DNA from: Paenibacillus sp. HW567 | GTDB lineage: Bacteria > Bacillota > Bacilli > Paenibacillales > Paenibacillaceae | Reading direction: 5' to 3' | Length of the DNA: 64,000 nt | Assembly: GCF_000374185.1 (NCBI RefSeq) | Contig: NZ_KB910518.1 | Span: forward strand, 2,303,687 to 2,367,686 | Notes under the pieces: generated by a model | The model's input: the letters and a program-made list of their open reading frames with translations, nothing else | Told to the model about the DNA's origin: nothing | Database searches by the model: none | Made by a program: the position numbers and the translations under genes | Part shown: in pieces, positions 50,954-59,654 of the stretch | Layout: every line of letters starts with the position of its first letter | How positions within the stretch are numbered: position 1 is the stretch's first letter

Positions 50954-53900
50954 GTGGCTAAATTCACACTTGCTGATAGCTTACAGCAGCGAATATTGAT
51001 TCTTGATGGAGCAATGGGCACAATGATTCAACAGGTGCCGCTTACCGGTGAAGATTTTGGCGGGGAAGAGCTGGACGGCTGTAATGAAATGCTGGTGCTT
51101 ACCCGGCCAGAGGTTATACAGAACATTCATGAGAAATATCTTGAAGCCGGCGCCGATTTGATCGAGACCAATACCTTCGGGGCAACCTCTGTGGTGCTTG
51201 CCGAATATGACATTCCGCAGCGGGCGCGCGAGATTAATCTTGCAGCCGCCAGGCTTGCCAGAAATGCGGTGGATAAATATGATACGGCGGAACATCCGCG
51301 CTATGTCATCGGAGCTATGGGGCCAACCACGAAGACGCTCTCAGTCACTGGTGGCGTTACGTTCCAGGAGCTGGTCCAGAGCTATGAGGAGCAGGCGGTC
51401 GCGCTGATTGACGGCAAGGTGGATGCGCTGCTGCTCGAAACATCCCAGGATACGCTGAACGTGAAGGCTGGAAGCATCGGCATCCGCAATGCCTTTGAAC
51501 AGACTGGTGTTACACTGCCTGTGATGATCTCGGGGACGATTGAGCCTATGGGTACTACACTGGCTGGTCAGAACATTGAAGCCTTCTATATCTCGCTGGA
51601 GCATTTGAAGCCGATTTCCGTTGGTCTGAACTGTGCGACCGGACCGGAGTTCATGCGCGATCACATCCGGTCCCTGTCGGCAATTTCTTCGGCGGCGGTG
51701 AGCTGTTATCCGAATGCCGGGCTGCCGGACGAGAACGGGAATTATCACGAATCGCCGGATTCGCTTGCCCGCAAGCTTGCGGGTTTTGCCGAGAAGGGGT
51801 GGCTGAACATCGCCGGAGGCTGCTGCGGAACGACACCGGATCATATCCGGGCGATGGCAGAGACGCTGTCGGCATATCCGCCGCGTGCGCTGGAAGGCCA
51901 GCATCCGCCGGCACTGTCGGGAATAGAGCCAGTATATATTGAGAACGACAACCGCCCTTATATGGTGGGTGAACGTACGAATGTGCTCGGCTCGCGAAAA
52001 TTCAAGCGCCTGATTGTCGAAGGCAAATATGAAGAAGCTTCAGAGATTGCCCGAGCCCAGGTAAAGAGCGGTGCACAGGTTATCGACGTCTGCGTGCAGG
52101 ACCCTGACCGTGATGAAAGCGAAGATATCAAGCAGTTCTTGGAGCTTGTGGTCAAAAAGGTTAAAGTGCCATTGATGATTGATACCACCGATCCCCAGGT
52201 TATTGATCTGGCGCTTCAGTATTGCCAGGGCAAAGGAATAATTAACTCCATTAACCTTGAAGATGGTGAAGAAAAGTTTGAACGGGTCACTCCATTGATT
52301 CATAAATATGGCGCAGCGATTGTTGTGGGCACCATTGACGAGTCGGGGCAGGCGATCCAGGCTTCGGACAAGCTGCAGGTGGCCAAACGCTCCTACGATC
52401 TGCTGGTGAATAAATATGGGCTGGCTCCCGAGGATTTGATTTTTGACACGCTTGTATTCCCGGTAGGTACGGGAGATGAGCAGTATATCGGCTCTGCCAA
52501 AGAGACGATTGAAGGTATCCGTCTAATCAAAGAAGCCCTTCCGGGCGTGCACACCATTCTGGGGATCAGCAACGTCTCGTTCGGTCTGCCGGAGGCGGGA
52601 CGCGAGGTGCTGAACTCGGTGTTCCTCTATGAATGCACCAAAGCCGGACTGGATTATGCGATTGTAAATACGGAAAAGGTGGAGCGCTATGCGTCCATTC
52701 CCGAAGAGGAACGGAAGCTTGCTGAGCAACTGATCTACAATACGAATGATGATACTTTATCCGCCTTTGTTGCTGCTTTTCGCGGTAAAAAGGTGGAGAA
52801 GAAAGAGAAAATCTCCAATCTGTCGCTGGAGGAGCGTCTGGCTTCTTATGTGGTGGAGGGGACAAAGGAAGGCTTGATTCCTGATCTGGATGAAGCTTTG
52901 ACTAATTCGGGTCCGCTGGAGATCATCAACGGGCCGCTGATGGCGGGAATGTCGGAAGTCGGCAGGCTTTTCAACAACAATGAGCTGATCGTAGCTGAAG
53001 TGCTGCAAAGTGCTGAAGTCATGAAGGCATCTGTGGGACATCTGGAGCAGTTCATGCAGAAGGATGAAACCTCGGTGAAAGGTAAAATTATGCTGGCCAC
53101 CGTTAAAGGCGATGTGCATGATATCGGTAAAAACCTTGTGGAGATTATCCTTTCCAACAATGGATATGAGATTATTAATCTGGGGATTAAGGTCCCACCA
53201 GAGAACATCATCGAAGCTTTCCGGCGGGAGAAGGCCGACGCGATCGGGCTGTCCGGTCTGCTTGTGAAATCTGCACAGCAAATGGTGCTGACCGCTCAGG
53301 ACCTTCGCAATGCGGGGATTGACGTTCCGATCCTGGTGGGCGGCGCCGCACTGACACGTAAATTCACCAAGACGCGTATCCGGCCTGAATATGATGGACT
53401 GGTGTTATACGCCAAGGATGCCATGGATGGTCTGGACATCGCGAACCGGCTGATGAACCCGGAAGAGCGGGCCAGAATCGAGGAAGAAGTGCGCCTCGAA
53501 GCGGAGACGGCTGTAGCCGTAGCTCCACAGCAGGACATGCCGGCATTGACCCGGGCGGTCCGTTCCAAAATTTCAGCAGATGCGCCGGTCTTTACTCCGC
53601 CGGATCTGGAGCGCCATGTCATGCGCAGCTACCCGCTTGGGCATATTATTCCTTATGTGAACATGCAGATGCTGCTGGGCCACCATTTGGGCCTCCGCGG
53701 TTCAGTTGAAGCCCAGCTTGCTTCCGGCGATCCGCGCACTGTGGAGCTGAAGGATACAGTGGATGAGCTTCTCCATCAGGCAATGCTGGAAGGGACGATT
53801 ACGCCGCATGCCATGTATCAATTTTTCCCGGCACAATCGCAGGGGAATGATATTCTGGTGTATAACCCGCAGGATACGTCCCAAATTCTCCATACCTTCA

Positions 53901-54391
53901 CCTTTCCGCGACAGAATGTCGAGCCATATCTTTGCCTGTCCGACTTCCTGAAGCCGGTGGACAGTGGGATTATGGATTATGTAGGCTTCCTGGTCGTTAC
54001 TGCCGGTCATGGGGTACGTGAGATGTCGGCAGAGATGAAGGAGAAGGGGGATTATCTCCGTTCCCACGCTCTTCAGGCGGTGGCGCTGGAGGTGGCAGAG
54101 GGACTTGCGGAGCGCGTCCACCATATGATGCGGGATACTTGGGGTTTCCCTGATCCGGCGGATATGACCATGAAGCAAAGACACGGTGCCCGCTATCAGG
54201 GGATTCGCGTATCGTTCGGTTATCCGGCTTGCCCGGATCTGGAGGATCAGGGGCCGCTCTTCAAGCTGCTCTCTCCGGAGGACATCGGCGTGCATCTCAC
54301 CGAAGGCTTTATGATGGAGCCGGAAGCTTCGGTGTCAGCGATGGTCTTCGCCCATCCTGAAGCGCAGTATTTCAATGTGGAGAAGCAGTAA
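50954..54391 (+). CDS. metH: Cobalamin-dependent methionine synthase
   Basis: The 1145-residue enzyme has all four MetH modules: the homocysteine-binding barrel (GAMGTMIQ, GLNCATG and GGCCGTTPDHI with zinc-binding cysteines near residue 290), the methyltetrahydrofolate barrel (about 330-610), the cobalamin domain with DVHDIGKNLVEIIL near residue 722 whose His ligates cobalt, and the SAM-dependent reactivation domain (about 900-1145, AEGLAERVHH). It moves the methyl group of methyltetrahydrofolate to homocysteine. Start is GTG 50954. I looked for a cobalamin or SAM riboswitch in the 250 bases upstream and saw none. A terminator follows. Confidence 0.97.
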   Translation: MAKFTLADSLQQRILILDGAMGTMIQQVPLTGEDFGGEELDGCNEMLVLTRPEVIQNIHEKYLEAGADLIETNTFGATSVVLAEYDIPQRAREINLAAARLARNAVDKYDTAEHPRYVIGAMGPTTKTLSVTGGVTFQELVQSYEEQAVALIDGKVDALLLETSQDTLNVKAGSIGIRNAFEQTGVTLPVMISGTIEPMGTTLAGQNIEAFYISLEHLKPISVGLNCATGPEFMRDHIRSLSAISSAAVSCYPNAGLPDENGNYHESPDSLARKLAGFAEKGWLNIAGGCCGTTPDHIRAMAETLSAYPPRALEGQHPPALSGIEPVYIENDNRPYMVGERTNVLGSRKFKRLIVEGKYEEASEIARAQVKSGAQVIDVCVQDPDRDESEDIKQFLELVVKKVKVPLMIDTTDPQVIDLALQYCQGKGIINSINLEDGEEKFERVTPLIHKYGAAIVVGTIDESGQAIQASDKLQVAKRSYDLLVNKYGLAPEDLIFDTLVFPVGTGDEQYIGSAKETIEGIRLIKEALPGVHTILGISNVSFGLPEAGREVLNSVFLYECTKAGLDYAIVNTEKVERYASIPEEERKLAEQLIYNTNDDTLSAFVAAFRGKKVEKKEKISNLSLEERLASYVVEGTKEGLIPDLDEALTNSGPLEIINGPLMAGMSEVGRLFNNNELIVAEVLQSAEVMKASVGHLEQFMQKDETSVKGKIMLATVKGDVHDIGKNLVEIILSNNGYEIINLGIKVPPENIIEAFRREKADAIGLSGLLVKSAQQMVLTAQDLRNAGIDVPILVGGAALTRKFTKTRIRPEYDGLVLYAKDAMDGLDIANRLMNPEERARIEEEVRLEAETAVAVAPQQDMPALTRAVRSKISADAPVFTPPDLERHVMRSYPLGHIIPYVNMQMLLGHHLGLRGSVEAQLASGDPRTVELKDTVDELLHQAMLEGTITPHAMYQFFPAQSQGNDILVYNPQDTSQILHTFTFPRQNVEPYLCLSDFLKPVDSGIMDYVGFLVVTAGHGVREMSAEMKEKGDYLRSHALQAVALEVAEGLAERVHHMMRDTWGFPDPADMTMKQRHGARYQGIRVSFGYPACPDLEDQGPLFKLLSPEDIGVHLTEGFMMEPEASVSAMVFAHPEAQYFNVEKQ

Positions 54392-54440
54392 CCGCCATAA
54401 CATACACTCGTCTGCTTGGGATTATCCCTCATAACAGCGG

Positions 54441-54466
54441 AACCTCCCGTAACCGGGAGGTTTTTT
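54441..54466 (+). terminator. Intrinsic terminator after metH
   Basis: AACCTCCCG pairs with CGGGAGGTT around TAAC, followed by TTTT. Confidence 0.9.
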
Positions 54467-54584
54467 GCTGGAGCCGGTGTTTTACCGAAGGATGATTTTT
54501 TGTCTCAAAAAGGGTAGAATTCACTGCATGGGATTCTGACAAGAGCAGTTGCTTTTTTGTAAGAATGAAGAAAGGAGGATTTCG

Positions 54585-55529
54585 ATGGAAATATATTTTT
54601 TGGGAACGAATGCCGGGGTCCCCACGCTGCAGCGGAATGTAACTTCCGTTGTGCTCAGATTGCTTGAAGAACGGCGCAGCTTCTGGATGTTCGACTGTGG
54701 AGAAGGCACGCAGCATCAGGTTCTCCGTTCACCACTGCGGCTCGGCAAGCTGGAAAAACTGTTTATCACCCATCTTCACGGTGACCACCTGTTCGGATTA
54801 CCCGGCCTAATCTCCAGCCGCGGCTATCAGGGGGGGACCGCTCCGCTGACCGTCTATGGCCCGCCGGGCCTGAAGGCATACCTGGATATCTCTTTGTCGG
54901 TAAGCCAGTCCCGCATTCCCTATAAGCTGGAGATTGTTGAGCATAACGGCGGGCTTGTATTTGAGGATGACGGCTTTAAAGTTGAAGCAGGGCTGCTGGA
55001 GCACCGGATTGACAGCTATGGCTACCGTATCACGGAGAAGGACAGCCCGGGCAACCTGAATACAGAGCTGCTGCTCAGCTACGGGCTCAAACCGGGACCG
55101 CTTTTCGGCAAGCTAAAAAAAGGTGAAGATATAACCACAGAGGATGGAGTTCTAATCCGGGCAGCGGAGGTACTGAATGCACCAAAGCGCGGCCGCATCG
55201 TAACTATTCTCGGTGACACCAGACCTTGTCCGGGAGTCTTGCCGCTTGCGCAGGACGCAGATCTGATCATGCATGAGGCGACGTTTGCCCATGATCTGGC
55301 GGACATGGCTTTTCAATATCATCACAGCACAGCCCGTCAGGCGGCTGAGCTGGCGCTCGCGGCAGGAGGGCGGGAGTTGCTGCTGACTCACTTCAGCTCA
55401 CGCTACAGCTCTCGGGAAGAGCTCGTTCCGCTCCTTGAGGAGGCGCAGGCCATTTTCCCGAAAACACTGCTGGCTGAGGAATTTTGCGCCTTTCCGGTGC
55501 ACCGGAGAACCTCTGCCAACACCCCGTGA
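54585..55529 (+). CDS. rnz: Ribonuclease Z
   Basis: The 314-residue metallo-beta-lactamase fold protein has the zinc motif THLHGDHLFGLPG (His63, His65, Asp67, His68), further His ligands in LLEHRIDSYGYRI and a C-terminal HFSSRYS block, all typical of the short bacterial RNase Z. It trims the 3' ends of pre-tRNAs that lack an encoded CCA. ATG 54585 follows AAAGGAGG. It lies alone between metH and the HAD-IIA gene. Confidence 0.95.
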   Translation: MEIYFLGTNAGVPTLQRNVTSVVLRLLEERRSFWMFDCGEGTQHQVLRSPLRLGKLEKLFITHLHGDHLFGLPGLISSRGYQGGTAPLTVYGPPGLKAYLDISLSVSQSRIPYKLEIVEHNGGLVFEDDGFKVEAGLLEHRIDSYGYRITEKDSPGNLNTELLLSYGLKPGPLFGKLKKGEDITTEDGVLIRAAEVLNAPKRGRIVTILGDTRPCPGVLPLAQDADLIMHEATFAHDLADMAFQYHHSTARQAAELALAAGGRELLLTHFSSRYSSREELVPLLEEAQAIFPKTLLAEEFCAFPVHRRTSANTP

Positions 55530-55708
55530 AATGCCTTGGGGAAATGAATTATTTTCCGGGAAAGCGCAGGAAATGACAGGGCTGTGCCAAAAAGATCCCG
55601 CAGTGGCGGCGCTTCGCTAGCATTCGACGGAGGATGTTGGATTTTGGGTGGTACACATCATTAATTATTAATAGTATTAATTATATTTATGGGAGAGTTG
55701 AGATCGCC

Positions 55709-56497
55709 ATGAAGGATGTCGGAGGGCTATTGATAGATCTGGATGGAACCTTGTATCACGGAGGGCGGATGATTCACGGAGCTGACCTCCTTATAGCTGC
55801 GTTGCGCCGTGCTGAGCTCCCCTTCCTGTTCGTTACGAATAACTCGTCACGGACTCCGGCTGGTGTCGCGGCACATCTGCGCGGAATGGGCATCGAAGCA
55901 AAGGCGGAGGAGGTCTGCACTTCTTCTATGGCGGCGGCCCGCTATATCGCCGAGGAATCGCCCGGGGCAACAGTGGCGATACTTGGAGAAGAGGGATTGA
56001 TCCAGGCATGCAGCGAGGCAGGCTTAACGCTGGTATCCGAAGCCCCGCAATACGTTGTGCAGGGAATTGACCGGTCTTTTACATATGAATCGCTGGCCCG
56101 GGCTTCACGCTGGATCCGCGAGGGCGCAAAGTTCGTGCTGACGAATCCCGATTTGATGCTGCCCTCCGATAACGGAGTGATGCCGGGAGCGGGTACACTT
56201 GGAGCCTCCATTGAAGCGGCAAGCGGAGTGGCGCCTGTGGTGATCGGCAAACCGGAATCCCACCTGATTACCTACGCCACAGCTCTGCTCGGCATCAAGC
56301 CGGATGCAGCGGTTGTGGTTGGAGACAACATGCGTACGGATATTTCGGCGGGAGCCCGGGCAGGCTGCCGGACGATTCTGGTGCTGACCGGACTGACGAC
56401 ACAGGACAATCTGGCGCAATACCAGAGCGTTACCGGTGTCGCCCCTGATGAAATTTGTGCTGATTTAGCTGAACTTATGGGGACGCTCGGTGTATAA
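55709..56497 (+). CDS. HAD-IIA family phosphatase (NagD/AraL-like)
   Basis: The 262-residue protein has motif I DLDGTLYHGG, VTNNSSRT (motif II), KPESHLI (motif III) and VVGDNMRTDISAG (motif IV), with a C2-type cap of the NagD/p-nitrophenyl phosphatase group between II and III. These enzymes dephosphorylate sugar phosphates or nucleotides. I start at ATG 55709 (GGGAGAG upstream), since the longer in-frame ORF adds residues unlike the family. It lies 45 bases ahead of the DNA repair gene string. Confidence 0.88.
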   Translation: MKDVGGLLIDLDGTLYHGGRMIHGADLLIAALRRAELPFLFVTNNSSRTPAGVAAHLRGMGIEAKAEEVCTSSMAAARYIAEESPGATVAILGEEGLIQACSEAGLTLVSEAPQYVVQGIDRSFTYESLARASRWIREGAKFVLTNPDLMLPSDNGVMPGAGTLGASIEAASGVAPVVIGKPESHLITYATALLGIKPDAAVVVGDNMRTDISAGARAGCRTILVLTGLTTQDNLAQYQSVTGVAPDEICADLAELMGTLGV

Positions 56498-56542
56498 TGT
56501 CAAGAGTGTGCTTTTACCTACATACGAAGGGACGATGTAATG

Positions 56543-57358
56543 ATGCCGGAACTGCCGGAAATGGAGAATTACAGAAAGCTGCTGAGCCAGCATATCATAA
56601 ATGTTCCAATTACAGGTGTAACCGTAAATCGTGAGAAGACGATTAACCTGGCGGCGGACGAGTTCGCCAAGACCCTACTCGGCGCACGGGTAGTATTTGT
56701 GGAGCGGCGGGCGAAGCATATTCTTTTCCACCTTCACGATGGCCGCAGGCTGCTGCTGCATTTGATGCTGGGGGGATTGCTGTTCTACGGCACCGAGGAG
56801 GAGCGGCCGGAGCGTACTACACAGGTAGAATTGGCTTTTGGCGATCATATCCTCTACTTCATGGGGCTGCGGCTGGGCTATCTGCATCTGCTGTCAGTGA
56901 AGGAAAGCGAGGCGGCGATGGGCAAGCTGGGTCCTGAGCTGTTGGACCGGCGGATGAATGCAGAACGTTTTGCCGGGCTGCTGAAGGGCCGGCGGGGTTC
57001 GCTCAAGAGCCTGCTGGTGAACCAGCACGTGATGGCTGGCATCGGCAATTGCTATGCCGACGAAATTGCTTTTGACGCCGGGTTGCTGCCAACGGCGCTG
57101 GTGCAGAATCTGCCGCCTGAAGCGGTAACACGGCTGTACGGCAGTATCTGCAAGGTGTTGACGGAGGCGACCCAAATCGGCGGCTATATGGAAATGCCTT
57201 TTATGACCGGTGATACCGTTACCGGTACTTATAACGACCATTGCAAGGTTTATGACCGTGAAGGCGAGCCTTGTCTGCGCGGCGGGGGAACGATTGTCAA
57301 AACAGAGCTGTCCGGACGCAAAGTGTTTTATTGCCCGGATTGCCAGCATGCCGAGTAG
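56543..57358 (+). CDS. Fpg/Nei-family DNA glycosylase
   Basis: The 271-residue protein begins MPELPE, with Pro2 the catalytic nucleophile and Glu3 its partner, which fixes the start at the second of two adjacent ATGs (56543). Lys58 (ERRAKHILF) and the helix-two-turn-helix GIGNCYADEIAFDAG are in place. The C-terminal zinc finger is odd: EPCLRGGGTI has Gly where the second zinc Cys normally lies, while YCPDC is intact. The change needs only T to G at 57281. A Cys eight residues before the first (HCKVYDREGEPC) might substitute. The enzyme should remove oxidised bases. The nfo gene overlaps its 3' end. Confidence 0.88.
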   Translation: MPELPEMENYRKLLSQHIINVPITGVTVNREKTINLAADEFAKTLLGARVVFVERRAKHILFHLHDGRRLLLHLMLGGLLFYGTEEERPERTTQVELAFGDHILYFMGLRLGYLHLLSVKESEAAMGKLGPELLDRRMNAERFAGLLKGRRGSLKSLLVNQHVMAGIGNCYADEIAFDAGLLPTALVQNLPPEAVTRLYGSICKVLTEATQIGGYMEMPFMTGDTVTGTYNDHCKVYDREGEPCLRGGGTIVKTELSGRKVFYCPDCQHAE

Positions 57359-58211
57359 CCCCAAAATTGGGGCGCATGTCAGCACTCGCGGCGGATTTGG
57401 GCGGGCAGCCCGGTTCGCCTGGGAGAGCGGTGCGGCATGCTTTCAATATTTTCCGAAGAATCCGCGGAGCTTGCGGCTGAAAGCGCTGGACAGGCGTGAT
57501 GCGGAGGGCTGCGCTGCCTTTTGCCGGGACAAAGGGATGGTGTCCATTGCCCACACTCCTTACCCCACGAATATGGCGGCAGGCACAGGCGGAGCGGCGT
57601 CAAGAGCGGTTATGGTAGCATCTCTGCTAAATGATCTGGAGCTTGCCGAGGCTTGCGGTTCGCTGGGCATTGTGGTTCATTTTGGACATTTTGGCGGTAT
57701 AGAGCCGTTACAGGGTTATCGAAATATTATACAATGTATGAATGATACGCTAGAGAGCTGGCATGGACAGGCCAAGCTGCTAATTGAGAATCAGGCGGGC
57801 AATCACGGGAGTGAGGGTATGGCTGTGGAGGAACTGGTCAAGGTGCGCGAGCTAAGCCGGTTTCCTGAGAAGATCGGGTTTTGTTTAGACACCTGCCATG
57901 CTTTTGCCTCGGGAATCTGGAATCCGCAGCATACGGACGAATTTATGCAGCGTGGAGCCCTACTGGGCTACTGGGAGCAGCTCGTAGCTGTACATCTGAA
58001 TGATTCGCAGTTTGCTTTTGGCTCGCGCCGCGACAGGCATGCGTCCATAGGGAAAGGACTTATCGGTGAAGCGGGGCTGCAGAGTCTGCTGCTTACGGAC
58101 CCTTTTCGCAATGCGGCAATTGTCATGGAAACGGGGAAGGGGCCGGATGGCAGCCACCGTGAGGAGATTGCCCTTGTACGGAAATGGTATGAAGCGGAGG
58201 AACAGGCGTGA
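57348..58211 (+). CDS. nfo: Deoxyribonuclease IV (endonuclease IV family)
   Basis: The 287-residue TIM-barrel protein has the endonuclease IV blocks KIGAHVSTRGGF, FQYFPKNPRS, HTPYPTNMA, VVHFGHFGG, LLIENQAGN (Glu), GFCLDTCHAFASG and AVHLNDSQFAFGSRRDRHASIGKG, supplying the zinc ligands. It cuts DNA 5' to abasic sites, the natural next step after the glycosylase encoded just upstream. ATG 57348 overlaps the glycosylase stop by 11 bases, so the two are translationally coupled. The receiver-like gene overlaps its end by 4 bases. Confidence 0.93.
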   Translation: MPSSPKIGAHVSTRGGFGRAARFAWESGAACFQYFPKNPRSLRLKALDRRDAEGCAAFCRDKGMVSIAHTPYPTNMAAGTGGAASRAVMVASLLNDLELAEACGSLGIVVHFGHFGGIEPLQGYRNIIQCMNDTLESWHGQAKLLIENQAGNHGSEGMAVEELVKVRELSRFPEKIGFCLDTCHAFASGIWNPQHTDEFMQRGALLGYWEQLVAVHLNDSQFAFGSRRDRHASIGKGLIGEAGLQSLLLTDPFRNAAIVMETGKGPDGSHREEIALVRKWYEAEEQA

Positions 58212-58549
58212 TCAACGTTTTTATGGACGATTACAGAAAACAGCCTAAGGGATTCGTGCTGGCACGGACTACCGAAGAATGCCTGCTGCTGCTGCGCGAG
58301 TGCGAGGTCCGTATTTTGTCGCTGGATTATGATATGGGTCCTGGGGATTTCAGCGGTGGCGAGGTTGCAAGGCGGATCGTGCTGGAGGGGCTGTTCCCCC
58401 GGGAAATTTATCTGCATACGTCCAGTCACCGGGGCCGGAAGGAAATGTACGAAACCTTGTACCCCGCTATATCTGATGCTCATCTGCTGCATAACGGCCC
58501 GCTGGACCCTGGCAGGCTGGCAGAGATTGCGGAGAGGGCGGAGCACTGA
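58208..58549 (+). CDS. Cyclic-phosphate processing receiver-domain protein
   Basis: The 113-residue protein has a receiver-like fold (MINVFMDDYRKQPKGFVLAR, then EVRILSLDYDMGPGDFSGGE, with Asp7/Asp8 and Asp38/Asp40 in phospho-acceptor-like positions, and IYLHTSSHRGRKEMYE). This matches the predicted cyclic-phosphate processing receiver group (cREC), thought from gene context to act in RNA or nucleotide end processing. The biochemical role is not proven. GTG 58208 overlaps the nfo stop (GTGA), and its own stop overlaps the next ATG. Confidence 0.72.
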   Translation: MINVFMDDYRKQPKGFVLARTTEECLLLLRECEVRILSLDYDMGPGDFSGGEVARRIVLEGLFPREIYLHTSSHRGRKEMYETLYPAISDAHLLHNGPLDPGRLAEIAERAEH

Positions 58550-58872
58550 TGAAGGAAATGAATCAAATGGAGCTGCTGGAAAGGCTGGAGCAGAAGGGGG
58601 AACCCTTGGTTGTGTTCTTCTATACTCCGCTATGCGGGACCTGTAAAGCTGCTAGGCGCATGCTTGAGGTGGCGGAGCATCTGCTGCCGGAGAATCTCCT
58701 GATTGCTGCGGGAAATGTGAACATGCTGCCGGAGCTTGTGATGCAGTACCGAATTTCCAGCGTGCCTGCATTGCTTGTTACATCCGCAGACCGCCGATCA
58801 GCTCCGGCAATCTATTATTCGATGGGCTCTGTGGAACGGGTGCTGGACTACATAAGGAGTGTGATCTCATAA
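58549..58872 (+). CDS. Thioredoxin-like protein
   Basis: The 107-residue protein has a thioredoxin fold with the redox motif Cys-Gly-Thr-Cys (FFYTPLCGTCKAARRM) and the cis-Pro region SVPALLVTSAD. It has no signal peptide, so it is cytosolic, and could reduce protein disulfides or donate electrons to an unknown partner. The motif CGTC differs from the CGPC of general thioredoxin. It overlaps the genes on either side by single bases. Confidence 0.87.
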   Translation: MKEMNQMELLERLEQKGEPLVVFFYTPLCGTCKAARRMLEVAEHLLPENLLIAAGNVNMLPELVMQYRISSVPALLVTSADRRSAPAIYYSMGSVERVLDYIRSVIS

Positions 58873-59654
58873 TGATTTCTTTACAACATCTTACCCTGCG
58901 CCGGGAAAATAGCCTGATTCTGGATGATGTGTCACTCGAAATGAAGCAAGGCGAAAACTGGGTGATCCTCGGACGCAACGGCTCGGGCAAAACAACGCTG
59001 CTGGAAATGATGACCGGCTATTTGTTTCCAAGCAAAGGTTCGGTAGAAGTGCTGGGTTATAAATATGGCGAGTGCGATTTACGGGAGGTGCGCAAGGAGA
59101 TCGGCTATATCGGTCCCTCATTAATGGAAAAGCTGTCGCTGAATGATCCTGTATGGGAGGTTGTAGCCACAGGAGCTTATGCGTATCTTCGCTTCTACCA
59201 GCAAATTCCCCGCACTGTACATGAGCAGGCGCTCCGGCTGCTGGAGGATATGAACCTTGGCGAGATGGCCAATCATCCTTTTGGAACTTTGTCGCAAGGA
59301 GAGCGCAAAAAAGCTATGCTCGCCCGCTGTCTGATGGCTGAGCCGAAGCTGTTGATCCTGGACGAGCCCTGTGCCGGACTTGACCTGTATGAACGGGAGA
59401 AAATGCTTGCGGAGATCGACAAGCTGAAGCAGCGCGATGTATCCGTGGTGTACGTTACGCATCATGTGGAGGAAATTGTACCGCTCTTCACGCATGTTGC
59501 GCTGATCCGCAGCGGCAAGCTGGCCGGCTCCGGCCTCAAGGAAGAAGTATTGACTAAGGAAATGATTATGGCCACCTATGATATTCCTGCTGATATTGAA
59601 TGGGATAGCGGTCGTCCCTGGATTAAAATAAGACCTGGAGGCAAAGCCATTTGA
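58872..59654 (+). CDS. ABC transporter ATP-binding protein (YlmA-like, no permease nearby)
   Basis: The 260-residue ATPase has Walker A GRNGSGKTT, the signature LSQGERKKAMLARCLMAEP, Walker B LLILDEPCAGLD and the switch His in VTHHVEEI. The signature LSQGE and this layout resemble B. subtilis YlmA and ModF-like ATPases. No permease gene is adjacent, so it may work with a distant permease or have a non-transport role. ATG 58872 overlaps the preceding stop; GGAG lies 15 bases upstream. Confidence 0.88.
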   Translation: MISLQHLTLRRENSLILDDVSLEMKQGENWVILGRNGSGKTTLLEMMTGYLFPSKGSVEVLGYKYGECDLREVRKEIGYIGPSLMEKLSLNDPVWEVVATGAYAYLRFYQQIPRTVHEQALRLLEDMNLGEMANHPFGTLSQGERKKAMLARCLMAEPKLLILDEPCAGLDLYEREKMLAEIDKLKQRDVSVVYVTHHVEEIVPLFTHVALIRSGKLAGSGLKEEVLTKEMIMATYDIPADIEWDSGRPWIKIRPGGKAI

